Part shown: in pieces, positions 1 to 13,033 of the stretch
Position numbering within the stretch: position 1 is the first letter of the stretch
How the letters are laid out: the number at the start of each line of letters is the position of its first letter
Assembly: GCA_027943245.1 (NCBI GenBank)
Contig: JANDJZ010000911.1
Location: 1 to 18,824, forward strand
Direction: 5' to 3'
Length of the DNA: 18,824 nucleotides
From: Acanthamoeba sp. SK_2022b
Taxonomy: Eukaryota; Discosea; Longamoebia; Acanthamoebidae
The notes under the pieces: model-generated
Told to the model about the DNA's origin: nothing
The model's database searches: none
The model's input: the letters and a program-made list of their open reading frames with translations, nothing else
Made by a program: the position numbers and the translations under genes

Positions 1-1200
1 TAAACAGGCACAATCACCAGAAGATAGTTTTGTGATGTCCTTGCACACACCACAGCAGCTTGAACATGTATCTCCAGAATTCAACTTGCAGCTGCACATA
101 TCTTTGCCCACCCACCACCACCACTGGCACCAAAGCATATCTGTCCACACAAGCACAGGACATCCTTTCCTCCTCCAAATAAGGGAGTAGAGAAAGAGGA
201 GGGAAGTATGGGCCACTCAACTCCAAGTTCAACCTTAAGTGGGCCACTTCCCTGCTGGATGGTGTTGGTCTGAGGTCTGCATGCAGTGCCACATGGAGCT
301 GGCCTATTGAGAAGGTAGTTGGTGAGGAAAAGAACAAACTAGGCATGGGCCAGTCAGGCTGTAGCCAAGTTGACCTCTAGCCTAATTTGTTATTGACCCA
401 TTTGCCCTTCTTGGAAGCATTTAAAACCTCAATTGACAACAGCCCTTTGGGGTTAAGGACAAAGATGATGCTGCCCATTGCATTCTCTGAATTATCCCAT
501 ATAAAGAAGATCTTGAAGGCATCAGCTCTTGGATCATGATGGCACATGTTTTGGAATTCCACAATTCAGTCACATGAGTGGCAGTGTCACTTGGTATATT
601 CCTGTTAGATTGAAAGTGAGACAACGGAATACCAAGGGAATGCCCTTTGTGGTGAGAACACTCAGTAAAGATTGTGTTTGTAGTGGTCAGCATTGTAGCT
701 GGTTTTTGGGATTGACAGCATCATTAACACATAGGCAAAGGAGATAGAATTGCAATTTTTCAAATCCTTGGTAGATGTGCTGGATCTTATCAATGGGGTT
801 TTATTGGATTTCACTTTCCTGTTGGTGTGCTTTGGCACCACTACCATCAATGCTCTTTTCCCTTTCTTCACCACCAAAGAATGGATTGCTGGTTTTTGCA
901 TCAGGATTCTCCTCCATTTCTCCTGTCCAAAGGTGAATAAACAATCATCTGCTAATGGGCATGAGTGGTACTCAGGAAAGCACAAGATGGACTGCTTCAA
1001 AATGCAGTCTGCAGATTCCAAAATGTCCCCTGAGCAGTGAGGGTAACATAAAGAGACTTACTGCAAGTGGTAATGCTGATTACCAGAGTGGTTTGGAACA
1101 CTCTGTGTTTACCCTTTTATTTATTGATTTTGGAAACGAAATAAATAAGAAGTTAAAACACGCCCTTGGACTTTAGTCTTTTTTTGCCCTCATCTCTGCC
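1..1200. other. AT-richer region without an identifiable gene
   Basis: This stretch is visibly lower in GC than the exons further right. It carries several overlapping open frames of 60-120 codons on the minus strand (about 1021-662, 693-421, 562-377 and 346-14) and shorter ones on the plus strand. None shows a motif I recognise, and no single frame runs through. The minus-strand frames together could be the remains of a gene or of another transposable element, but I cannot support a product. No tRNA, tandem repeat or clear promoter is seen. A 14-base word at 1035-1048 recurs exactly at 3632-3645 inside the recombinase remnant, so the left edge of the retroelement may lie near 1035. Confidence 0.4.
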
Positions 1201-1229
1201 GTATTGTCCATCATGCAGACCTGCCATGC

Positions 1230-2425
1230 GTGCAGTTGAGCATGTCATTGAATGAAGAAACCAAGTCTCTCTTGGTTAGGCTCAAGAAGCTTGAGCGCCT
1301 CATGAAGGTCAAGTCCATATCCCCTGTCAATTTGGATGAGGAAGATCACACTGAACAAGGCGCTCACAAGCCTGTGGGAAACGTTCAACACCCCACCTCT
1401 TCTACATTGGCATTGTTGCTTGCTGCTCTGAAAGCAGCTGTTGGGCCTTCAACTGGTTGGATGACTTTGATCTCAACGTTTTTGCAGACAATCTGGACAA
1501 TCTTTTTGAAGATGCCAAGCACTTCACTTCAGCTCCTCTGCACAGCCTCACCAAGTTCCCATTCAACAATGGGTGCAACTTCTCCAAGGACGAAGCCACC
1601 GGTGCGCCTGCTCTGCAAGGCATACAAATCCGAGGTCATCCTGAAGGTGGCCATCTCCAGCATCCACCTCCACCCAGAGGCCTACACCAAGTTCAGCGCA
1701 GTGATCTTTGCCTTGCTGTATGCGATCCACGGCCTGCTCAACGCCTGTAGGGACATCTTCTTCAAAGGTGTCATGGGCAACAACTTCAAGACATGGAGAG
1801 CCTTCCAGGTGGGCAGCATCAGCAGATGATTGCAAGGCGGCCATGGAGGTGATGCAGTTCTCAGCAGCCACAAACATGGCCAAGGCAGCTCACACCAGGT
1901 CCAACCAGCGCAGTGGCACCAAGCAATCATTGTTGCAGGGCAAGAACAACTCATCATCCAATGGCAGCAATTGCTGCCACTTCAACTGTTTGAATAAATC
2001 TGAGAGCCATGGCATGGGCAACAGTGCCAGCGCCAATTAGTGGCCCTCAGTTCTGGTGAGCTCCCCTTTGGGGAGTCCTGCCTCTGGTGACATGACCTTT
2101 GCCACCTCATTGGCCCAGGCCTCAGCCAGGTCTAGTTCCAGCAGCAGTTCTACCACTTCAATCTCCAGCAATGGTGCTCAACCAAAGCACATCGCCAAAC
2201 GCAGGGCCAAGCTCACTGTCCCTGCCCCAGTGGCCAGTTCCCTGGCCAGGCCAGCCAGCCCACCACAGTGTGGTGCACACGTTTCAAGCAAGGCTAGCCC
2301 AGTGGCGCAACAAAGGAGCATTGAAGGTGCTTCTCCATTGGGCCAGCAAAGGGTTCTGCATCCCCCTGTGCAGACGCCCCCTGCTGATCAAACAGCAAAA
2401 CTTCAAGCTGGATGACCTCCAGTGA
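1230..2425 (+). pseudogene. Broken ORF1 (gag-like) region of the retroelement
   Basis: Coding-like sequence is spread over three frames: 1230-1829, a second frame over 1457-1750, and a third over 1708-2040 that ends in TAG. A Ser/Pro-rich frame follows at 2056-2415. Readable pieces include a charged helix-like start (residues 1-40 of the first frame), an acidic stretch around 1457-1520, and a Cys/His-containing tail near 1960-2000 that could be a decayed zinc knuckle. Frames swap within what looks like one ancestral protein, so it has taken several indels. The position upstream of the reverse transcriptase is the reason for calling it ORF1. I do not recognise the protein itself, and the boundaries are approximate. 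Confidence 0.45.
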
Positions 2426-3121
2426 GTCTTTGTGGAAGAGGAGATCTCTCACCTCTTGGAGATCAAGGTGATCTGCCTACTTCTTCCCCACAAGAAGGCG
2501 CTCTTATCCCCAATTGGAGCCATGCCCAAGAAATCTGGCTTGATGTGGATGATCATCAACCTGCGCTTCCTCAACTCCTTCATGCACACACCCAAGTTCA
2601 AGTTCAAAGGTCTCCCCAAATTGGCATTGTTGGCAAAGGAGGGCAACTGGTCAGTCATGATCAATTTCAAGGACAGGTTCTTCCACGTGGAGGTGGACCC
2701 ATCCCACCAGCACCTCCTCACATTCAAGTGGGAAGGCAAGCACTACACCTACCAAGTGCTCCCCTTCAGGCTCAGCATCTCACTGTGGGCATTCACCCAA
2801 TTTGTGTGCTGCACAATCCACTCACTGCGCAACAAGGGCTTGCGCCTGATGGCCTATATGGATGATCTGATCATCCTGGGCGCCTCAAAAGAGGAAGCAG
2901 CAAGCAGCCAAGATCAAGTCCTCACTGAGCTCACCACCTTGGGATGGTTGATCAACGTCCCAAAGTCTGCACTCAAGCTGGCGCAGCAGCAGGAATTTCT
3001 TGGCCTGACCCTTGACATGAGGAGCACGCCGACCTTCCACGCCCCCATGACTGCCAGATCTCTGGGCAGCATGCACAACCAGCTGGTCCCAGGGCGCAGT
3101 CAACGCCCTGTCTGCAGCTCT
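2279..3121 (+). pseudogene. Reverse transcriptase remnant, DIRS-like
   Basis: From about 2279 the frame reads a DIRS-style lead-in (tryptophan-containing segment, then an IPL-type motif). It hits TGA at 2423-2425, then continues through a core of about 200 residues from 2432. Palm motifs are recognisable: a VPK-like strand with an INLRFLN segment, motif A around WSVMINFKD, motif B as LPFRLS, motif C as YMDD at 2855-2866, and the downstream LGW, PKS and FLG segments typical of the family. Two key positions are wrong. The catalytic aspartate expected in motif A is Asn (codon 2663-2665), and the motif B glycine is Arg (codon 2768-2770). With the internal stop, this copy cannot encode an active polymerase. 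No RNase H domain is visible after it. The lineage could be DIRS or a close relative. Confidence 0.75.
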
Positions 3122-3131
3122 AGCTCCTTCA

Positions 3132-3893
3132 ATGTGGAGACAATACCAAGCCAACCTGCTGCATTCGCAAGACTACTGCTCACAGCACAGCTGGCCCTTC
3201 CCCCCATCAGAATCATGCGTGGTAGTGGCTACCACCAGCTTTGTGGAGGTGGCTATGAGATCATCTCAACACCCAGCCTCCACCATCAACTCTCTCCTCA
3301 CTGCAATTGCAGCTATGTATGAACTGCTGGGGATCTTTCCTACAAAAAACCCCCTCATCACTTGCTTGTGCAAGGGCCTCATCAGGTCCAGGACCAAGCG
3401 CCCAGTGGCAAGCACCCCATCTTTCAATGTTGGCAAGCTTTGCCTCTTGTTCCACCAGTGGGGCGAGAGACCATCCAAGTGGCAGCTGCAGGCCAAGCTC
3501 TTGGCCCTCCTGTGCTTGCTGGGCGCATTCCAAGTGTTGGCCGCCACTCTTCCCTTCTTCAACCAGGTGTCACACACCTCCTCCTCATCACAGCTTGTGG
3601 TGCTGGTGGTCAGTTACAAAAATGACCACTTCAGTGAGGGTAACACAGTTACCCTCCACAAAGCTTCCAACCTGCTCTGTTGCCCAGTTCAAGTGTTTGC
3701 CAACTGGAAGGCTAGGACTGCCAGCCTCCAAGCAGGAGTGCGCTCTTGCAGGCTGCTCTTCTCCCTCAACTCTCTGTGCAACCAGCTGAAGCCCAGCAAT
3801 TGTGCAAAGATCCTAATGTCACGTCTCCTGATGCAAATTGCTTTTTGCACCAGGGGCATAAAAACCAAAAAGGTCGACGATAACGAGGGATAG
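3132..3893 (+). pseudogene. Truncated tyrosine recombinase of the retroelement
   Basis: An open frame of 253 codons resembles the integrase-like recombinase of DIRS elements. It has an N-terminal SAM-like core-binding part (residues about 1-95, with a W-x-F-P segment, a STINSLLTAI helix and a PLI...KGL segment). The start of the catalytic domain follows (residues about 118-140, KLLALLCLLGAF). The first catalytic arginine normally follows that helix, but Phe-Gln (residues 133-134) stand there. The frame continues to a helix like the one preceding the H-x-x-R box (around residue 225) and ends at TAG, so the H-x-x-R and the nucleophilic Tyr are absent. Neighbouring retroelement sequence supports the assignment. 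I infer that the 3' end was lost by deletion or incomplete insertion next to the IDH promoter. Confidence 0.6.
3633..3658. repeat. Short inverted repeat inside the recombinase remnant
   Basis: GAGGGTAAC and GTTACCCTC form nine-base arms around a three-base centre (ACA), with two more pairs outside a one-base bulge. The left arm belongs to a 14-base word (3632-3645) that also occurs at 1035-1048. Inverted arms around a short centre resemble a tyrosine recombinase core site, but a chance hairpin is possible. Confidence 0.4.
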
Positions 3894-4027
3894 GCGCGGA
3901 GGGCAATTTCCGGGTACTTACTTAATCGCCGGCAAAGTTGACCTACGGGGCCACCGCACGTTTGGTCTTTTGTTGATCGTCTCGCCCCAGCAAGCAGTAG
4001 CCGAATCGAAGACAAACCTCTCACACG

Positions 4028-6320
<2,293 letters not shown>

Positions 6321-6436
6321 GCGTTTCCCGCTGCGTTCGACGTCAGCCGGCGCTCTCGCCTCGGCCAAGCGGGGGACGAGGGAATGCCTCGCCGGCCTCG
6401 CGACTTGTGTGCTCGCCCTCCCGGTGGCCGTGTGGG

Positions 6437-6442
6437 AATAAA
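6437..6442 (+). promoter_or_regulatory. Polyadenylation signal for IDH
   Basis: AATAAA lies 117 bases after the IDH stop codon and about 60 bases before the stop of the convergent methyltransferase gene, where a 3' end is expected. Confidence 0.6.
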
Positions 6443-6502
6443 CACGTTCCCTCTTCATAACTTGTCGACAATAAGTGCGGACAGGGAAGGCACGCGCTGC
6501 GC

Positions 6503-8109
6503 TCAGTTGGCGGGCAGGCGGGCTTCGATGACGTTGATGCCGTTCTCGCTGCCGGCCACCTGCGTGAGCTCGAGCCCCACGTTGCGGAACAGGGCCGCGA
6601 ACTCGGGCTTGGTCCTCTCCTTGGCCCCCACCATCGTCATCATGTCTGGTGATTGTGGTTGTAGGCGAAGTCGGGAAAGGTGAGCCAGCTGGCTCACACA
6701 CATTACTAGAGTGGGCCAACGACGTACGCAGGTCCATGGCCTTGGCGAAGCACACCTGAGGTCCAATGGGCACGGTGTACTCCACCAGCAGCACCCTGGC
6801 GTGGTCGGGCATGGCTTTTCTCGTGGCCCGCAGGATGACCTCGGACTGGATGTGCGTCGTGCTGTCAGTCCTCACCTCGGGTGATAGGGTGGATTGGCTG
6901 AAGATAAAGATGATGAAGAAGGTTGACCCAATTATACCTTTTCATCATCCCAGTCGTGGATGATGTGCTTCATGATGTAGGCGTCGGCGCCCGCCGGGAT
7001 GCCGGTCTCGTCGTCCAGAAAGCTGCCGCCGTGCACTGTCACCCTGCCCTTGAGGTCTTCGGGTACCACCACGTCCTTGGTCACGCTCGGCAGGTCGTAC
7101 AGGTGGCCCTCCCTGATGTGTGCGTGCTTGCGCAGAATGGAGAACAGAAGACTGCCCCGAAGCCCAAGGTGGTAGTAATGGTGGTGATGGTGAAGATGAA
7201 ATGGAACTCATCAGCTACCTCGCCATGTTTGAGGGGAGCAAGAGGTACTAGTGGTCTGACCTGCCGAGGCCGCCGCCTATGTCGACCAGCGAAGTGATGT
7301 CGGAAAAGTCGTAGCAGGCCAGGACGTCGTCCACCTCCTTGGAGGTGAGGCAGGTCATGGCATTGTTGAAGATCTGCTGTTGCTGCGGGTGGCTCTCGAT
7401 GTAGGCCCACAGCGAATCAACCCCCAGGGTGTCCTTGACCGCTGGCTTGCCCGTCCTGACCGTCTCCAGAAAGCCCGACCACGCCCTGAGCCCACACAGC
7501 GAGCCAACGTTAGGAGGATTACGCCTGTTACGTACGTTGGGGGGGGGGGGAAGGCGTGGTAGGGGAGATGCACGTGTAGTGGACGTGACCAGCTTCAAGC
7601 AAGACCACGGAGCGCAGGGAGTGGGGCACATCGCTACGAAGCAGCTGGCTGGTGGCGTTCAACCCAAACTTGCAGGTCTTGTGGTACTCCACTTCCTACA
7701 CCGCTACCAAGTTGAGCACCACACGCGGTAGCGGCAACCAACAAGGCGACCGTGGTGGCCCAACCTCTTCAGAGCCGTGGTGCTGCATGTCGAGGACACC
7801 CATGCTTGCCACGAAGCGCAGCACTCGAAACAGGGAGACGGGGTCAACGTTTGTCACGCCCACCGCGATCTCGGCCGCGGAGGCTGGGCCTCCCTGCGAG
7901 GGGCCATGCCCAGTAAGGTCCAAGCGACATGTCGTGGGGGATGAAGCAGGGCACGCACATGACGGTGAAGCACATCAGCCACTCCCAACTCGGCCACGGC
8001 ATGCAGCGCCTTGGAAGCCCAGAAGCCTGCCTTGCTCGTGTCAGCGCAACAACTCGTCAATTTCACTAGCGAACGAACCGGTGGCAATTTGAAGGATGAG
8101 CTCAGCCAT
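6503..8109 (-). CDS. SAM-dependent O-methyltransferase (plant/fungal COMT-like family)
   Basis: Transfers a methyl group from S-adenosylmethionine to a hydroxyl of a small molecule; the substrate is unknown. Exons in coding order: 8109-8067, 8026-7959, 7893-7765, 7695-7574, 7485-7261, 7151-6938, 6845-6728 and 6645-6503. They total 1062 nt, giving 353 residues, the usual size. The N-terminal part (to about residue 100) is a dimerisation winged helix with the ATGSFAS and KALHAVAELGVADVL segments. The SAM-binding glycine loop is VDIGGGLGS (residues 188-196). The catalytic histidine is expected at His261 in HIIHDWDDEK, and a DLHMM segment follows. The start is the first Met in frame and matches the conserved N-terminus. 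The exon 3/4 donor (GTTGGG) is the least certain junction. The gene is tail-to-tail with IDH (182 bases between stops) and lies 243 bases downstream of the importin gene on the same strand. Confidence 0.85.
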
Positions 8110-8352
8110 GTCTCTGTCAGGTCACCTCCTCTCTTGCTTGAGACGTGGACGTAAGGGGTTGTGAAGAATAGGAGCCGCCTCCCAGCAACAACACTACATT
8201 AATCCACTTTCCATTTTAGGGCTCACCGTTGCAAAAAAGGAAAATCGAGTCGCGGTGGCATGTAATCACCACGCTCGCGTGCTGACCACTCCTACTCCAC
8301 CTGCTACTACGACAAGACAAAGCTTCTTGCTTTCATCATGCCGCCGCTATTA

Positions 8353-8485
8353 CTAGAACGTGCCTCCGATCTCTGTTAGACCGCGACACTGCAGCGCGAA
8401 CTCGGACACCACCCGCTCGAATCGCTCCCTGTTCTTGATGCTACACGCAGCCACGCACGCACACGCACACACACACACACGCACG

Positions 8486-8563
<78 letters not shown>

Positions 8564-10619
8564 ACGCATGCACACAGCACGCGATCACGAGGCATGAGAT
8601 GGGAGATGATGACACTGGAGAGAGAGAGAGAGAAAGAGGAGAGACAGGGAGCGTGCCTCATGGCGTCGGTGAGGAACTTCTTCTTCTTGTCCGGCGAGAT
8701 GATGGGCGACGGGAACGAGGGCGCGGCAAACAGCTCCGTGACCCACTCGCGGGCCCAGTTCGGCCGCACGTTGACCAACGCGCTCAGCAGGCGCGCCACC
8801 GGAGCAAACTCTGCACGCGACAACTGCCCGGCGAGGCCCTGCCCCCCCGCCCACACACCAAACAGCGGTAAGCCAGCGCGCGTGCGTGCGTGCGTGCGTG
8901 TGCGGTGGCGAGTGCTCCGTACGGTGAAGAGGGTGTGGAGGAGCGTCTTGCCGTGCTTCTGCAGCAGGGCATCTCGCACGGCTACAGTGTGCTCGTTCCG
9001 GTCCTCGCTGGTCACCGCCTGGAGCACCATGTGCACCGCCTGCGTGTACGTGCGTGCATGCGTGCGTGTCGTCCAGCGTCGTCGAGGGCGGGCGATGCGT
9101 CGCCCAAGAAAGACAAAGGTCAGCGCGTTGTCGGTCGCCCCCCCCTCTCCCTCTCCTCCAAACCGCGCGTGGGACGACCTGGAGGACGCGCCGCTCCTTG
9201 AAGAGGAGGAGCGAGGCGATGGCCGACTGGTACACGGTGTCGAGCAGGTTGAACGGGATCACCTGCGGGTTGCAGCGGCAGAACTGTCGCAGTTTGGAGA
9301 GAGGGGCCAGCCCCCCCCCCCCTCTCCCGCTTGTGAGCGCTTGCCCGTTTGCGGCGCGTTGGCCAAGGCGTGTACGTGCCTGCAGCAAGAGATCCTTGTA
9401 GTAGGCGTCCACCAGGTCCGGGTCCACCTGGCTCGCTCCTGACACGCACACGCACACGCGCACGCACGCGCACGCACACGCATGCATGGCCGCGATGGTG
9501 AGGCGGGGGAGGTGGAAGGGGAGGAGGGGGAGTGACGAGCGCACCCTGTTGCATGGCCGTGAAGAAGGTCGTCGAGACGGCGGCGATGGCCGAGCCCAGC
9601 AGCTCCAGCGCCTGGGCGTGTGCGGGAGTGCCTGCCAGCCACGGCCGACCGATGAGCTGGTCGACAGGGCGCGGGAGGAGGCCACGCTCGCGCGCGAGCG
9701 TGGGTGGCGGGCAGCGTACTGCTGTTGAAGAGGTTGGCGGTGACGGCGAGCAGGGACACGAGCTGCGGGTCGCGGTGCCGCTCGAAGCCGCCGGTCAGGA
9801 GCGTGACGAACGCGGGCAGGAGCGGCAGGAAGTAGGCCTTCATTGACAACAGCGACTGCCTCAAAATCAGGCAATTCGCCTGCCCACACACCACACGCAA
9901 CAAATCAATTTTAATATTTATTATTATTTTTAATAAATATTAAAATTAAAATTAATAAATAATGTAAGCGGGCGGTGCCTTGATGATGCCGGGGTCGCCG
10001 GAGCAGTTCTTGAAGCAGAAGTCGAGCACGGGCCACACGGCCTTGAGCACCGGCATGAGCGGGTGGTCGTCTGGATTGCCTGCGTGCGTGTGTGTGTGTG
10101 TGCAGGGGGGGAGGGTTCCACCGAAAGCGCAAACGGCATTCTCAGCCGAGGAGAAGGCCCACGGGGTGCTCAGCAGCAAACCAGAGGAGGCACGTACCAG
10201 AGGCGAGCGAGGGGCAGTCGAGACAGCGGCACACGCCCGCGATGGTGTTCAGCTCGGCGATCAGCGCTTGCCGCGTGTACGGCGTCTGGACCTGCGAAAC
10301 GACCACGCACCGGTGAACCACACGCGCACGTGATGCTGATCCTCGGGAGAGGGGGGGGGGTAGGGCGAGCGCGCGCGTCGTGTGGGAGCTCACTGTGCCT
10401 TGATCTCGAGTATGGCGGTGATCTTCTGGATCACTGGCGGGACGATCCGCTGCAGAGCGTGCAGGGCCGGCTGGTGCGGTATCGTGGCGATGATGTGGGT
10501 GAGCGACTCGATCATCGCGCCGCGCTCTCTTGCCTGTATTTACAAAGATGATACGCGCGCACACAAGACACAATACACAATTAACAACAACAACAACAAC
10601 AACAACAACAACGACGACG

Positions 10620-10706
<87 letters not shown>

Positions 10707-11647
10707 GGTGTAAGATGGCAGGTGAGGGTAGCAATGGCGACGGTGTCGATCGACGCGTACGCTGAAGCTGTCGGAGAGGCTCTCGTAGGTGACCAGCATG
10801 GGCTCCAGGACCTGGTGCAGGTGCTCGCCGCACTCCTTGGTCACCTGCTTCAGCGAGGTGAGCGCTGTAAAGCCACCACACCGTGAGCACAGTTACAGAA
10901 AAAGAACGGTGTGGTTTTGAAAAATAATAATAACAAAAACAGTAATTTAATAAAAACTAAATACTAAATACTAAATAATATTGTGGTGTGTACCAGAGAA
11001 TCGAAGGAGCGGCGAGGCGGTGGTGCTCAGGAGGTAGCGAATGGCGGGTTCGAGGCAGGTGGGATGATTCTTGAACCAATCGGCAAGCTCGCCTGAAACA
11101 ACAAACAACCAAACGCGCAGCGCAACGACGCGTGAGCCGCGGCTCTTTGGGGGGGGGGGCAAATGTGGCGGTCGCAAACCGATGAGGCGAATGGCCGAGG
11201 CAGCGACCAGGGACGTGGTGGGCAGCACGAACAGCAGCTGGCCGATGATCTGCACGTCATCCATCGGATGGGGAGAGACCGATCAAGTCGCGCGTTAGTC
11301 CCGTCACGGGCGAGCAGCGGGCGGCAGATTGGGGGGGGGGTAGCACGCCTGAGGCAGAAAGGTGTCTTCCGTTTCGTCGATGCCCTCCGCGATGCTCACC
11401 ATCCCGAACAGCAGGGCCTGTATGTGGGGGGGGGGGCAAGCGCGAGCGCGCGTGAGTGCAGTGGGCAACGGGCGCGTGCGCTTGAGCGGGGCTTCGGGGT
11501 CACGTGAGGCCGCCCACCTCGATGTTTCTGTGGGTGGCCTTTGTCTCAGCCTCGCCGAGCCCGGGCGACTGCATCGCAGCCATCTCCTTCTGCATGAGCG
11601 AGACGATGATGGCCAGCGTCTCTACACACACACACACACACACCACA

Positions 11648-11689
<42 letters not shown>

Positions 11690-12760
11690 CCAATCAACCA
11701 ACGTCTTGGTCGGTCGGTCGCTCGAGAGACGACAAGCGGCGCGTGTGGTCATAGTGGCAGAAGCTCACGTACCGGCCTCCAGCACAAGTTGCACAAACAG
11801 CAGCGTGTCCTTGACGTCATTCCGAAACTCAATGAACTCATCTCTCAAGTCTGCCTCAGGGCCAGTCAGCGTGAACGCAACACACACGCGCGCGCACACA
11901 CACAAAAACACGCACGCACACACACACGCATGGCTCACGAGGGCGCACCCTTGGGCAGGTCGTCAAAGTCCTCGGGAAAGCGGGAGGCTTGCATCAGCAG
12001 CGGGAGCAGGTGTCGGAACACCTGAAACCTCACCGCAGTCAGCGGTAGGCGCCACTCTCGAGCCACTCGTCTCCTGACTGGGACATTGGGACAATGGCGC
12101 GTACCGGCGTGTAGGCTTCCCGCTTCGGCTTCCCGTCGGCCGATGAGACCAAGTACTCCTCCAGATCGAACCAGAAGTTGAGCGTCACCTTGGACACCTG
12201 GAGGCCACACACGTCGCGTGCGTGAGGTCATTGGCCCATAACTGGCTGCACGCACGCGGACACAGTCGCGTGGAGGGGGGGCGATGGGCAGATTATATAC
12301 CTCCCGGCTTTCGTGGGACATGCACGCGAGCGCGAATTCGACAAAAGGCCGCCCGATCTCATCGTGTGCAAATAGCTGGTGCGTGAAGCTCTCTCCGAGG
12401 CGTATCAGCACCTGACAGATGCCCTTGGCCGTTTCCTCGTCCTCCTCTGTCACCACACAGCGAATCGCGGGTGGGCGTTGTGGCCCCAACGCGCGACGCA
12501 CACACGTACACACGCAGATGCTCACACGCGCACTGAGAGAGAGAGAGAGAGAGATACCCTCCACTGCTTTTTGGTAGCTACTTCGCAGACCCAGCACCTT
12601 CTGAGCGATCGCGTGGAGGGCGACGGGATATTTGTCCAGGCCCTTGATGCCTGTCACCTCGCCCAGCACTTCGACGGCTAGAGCGCAGCGCCGAGTTGGT
12701 GCGTGAGTTCGCCGTGGCGCCAAACCGGGAACGAAAGATGTGGCCACACTGAACACACAT

Positions 12761-12832
<72 letters not shown>

Positions 12833-12965
12833 GAGAGAGAGAGAGAGAGAGCTACCGAGAAGAAAGAGCTCTTCCGACTTCAGCGCGTCAAAGATGCTGC
12901 CCAGGATGGGGCTGTCCAGGAAGTCTCTGTGTGAGAGGAAAGACAAGTGTCTCTCTGCGTCAGCG

Positions 12966-13033
<68 letters not shown>

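Larger units (their letters stand above)
1035..3893 (+). mobile_element. Degenerate DIRS-like (tyrosine-recombinase) retrotransposon
   Basis: The order is ORF1-like frames, then a reverse transcriptase, then a tyrosine-recombinase-like frame, all on the plus strand. That order is typical of DIRS-type retrotransposons, known from Dictyostelium and other amoebozoans. Base composition is lower in GC than in the neighbouring genes. The copy looks dead: frame changes in ORF1, a TGA just upstream of the reverse transcriptase core, loss of the motif A aspartate, a very short reverse transcriptase-to-recombinase interval that leaves little room for RNase H and methyltransferase domains, and no room for the recombinase C-terminal catalytic residues. 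Termini were not found. The left limit is a guess from a repeated 14-mer, and the right limit is where the recombinase frame stops, 134 bases before the IDH start codon. Family assignment rests on domain order and motifs. Confidence 0.7.

Noticed and set aside
7541..7550. G-run in the methyltransferase region as a frameshift site
   Set aside because: It lies inside the intron 7486-7573 as a C-rich tract of the sense strand upstream of an acceptor, so it does not affect the coding frame. Similar G-runs in importin introns have the same explanation.
8360..9889. Long plus- and minus-strand frames over the 3' part of the importin gene
   Set aside because: They read through introns and microsatellites, giving His-Thr or Cys-Val runs. 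Only the spliced minus-strand segments match the karyopherin family.
10530..10890. Frames with poly-Asn, poly-Thr, poly-Leu or poly-Cys tracts
   Set aside because: Translations of the intronic CAA repeat, not proteins.
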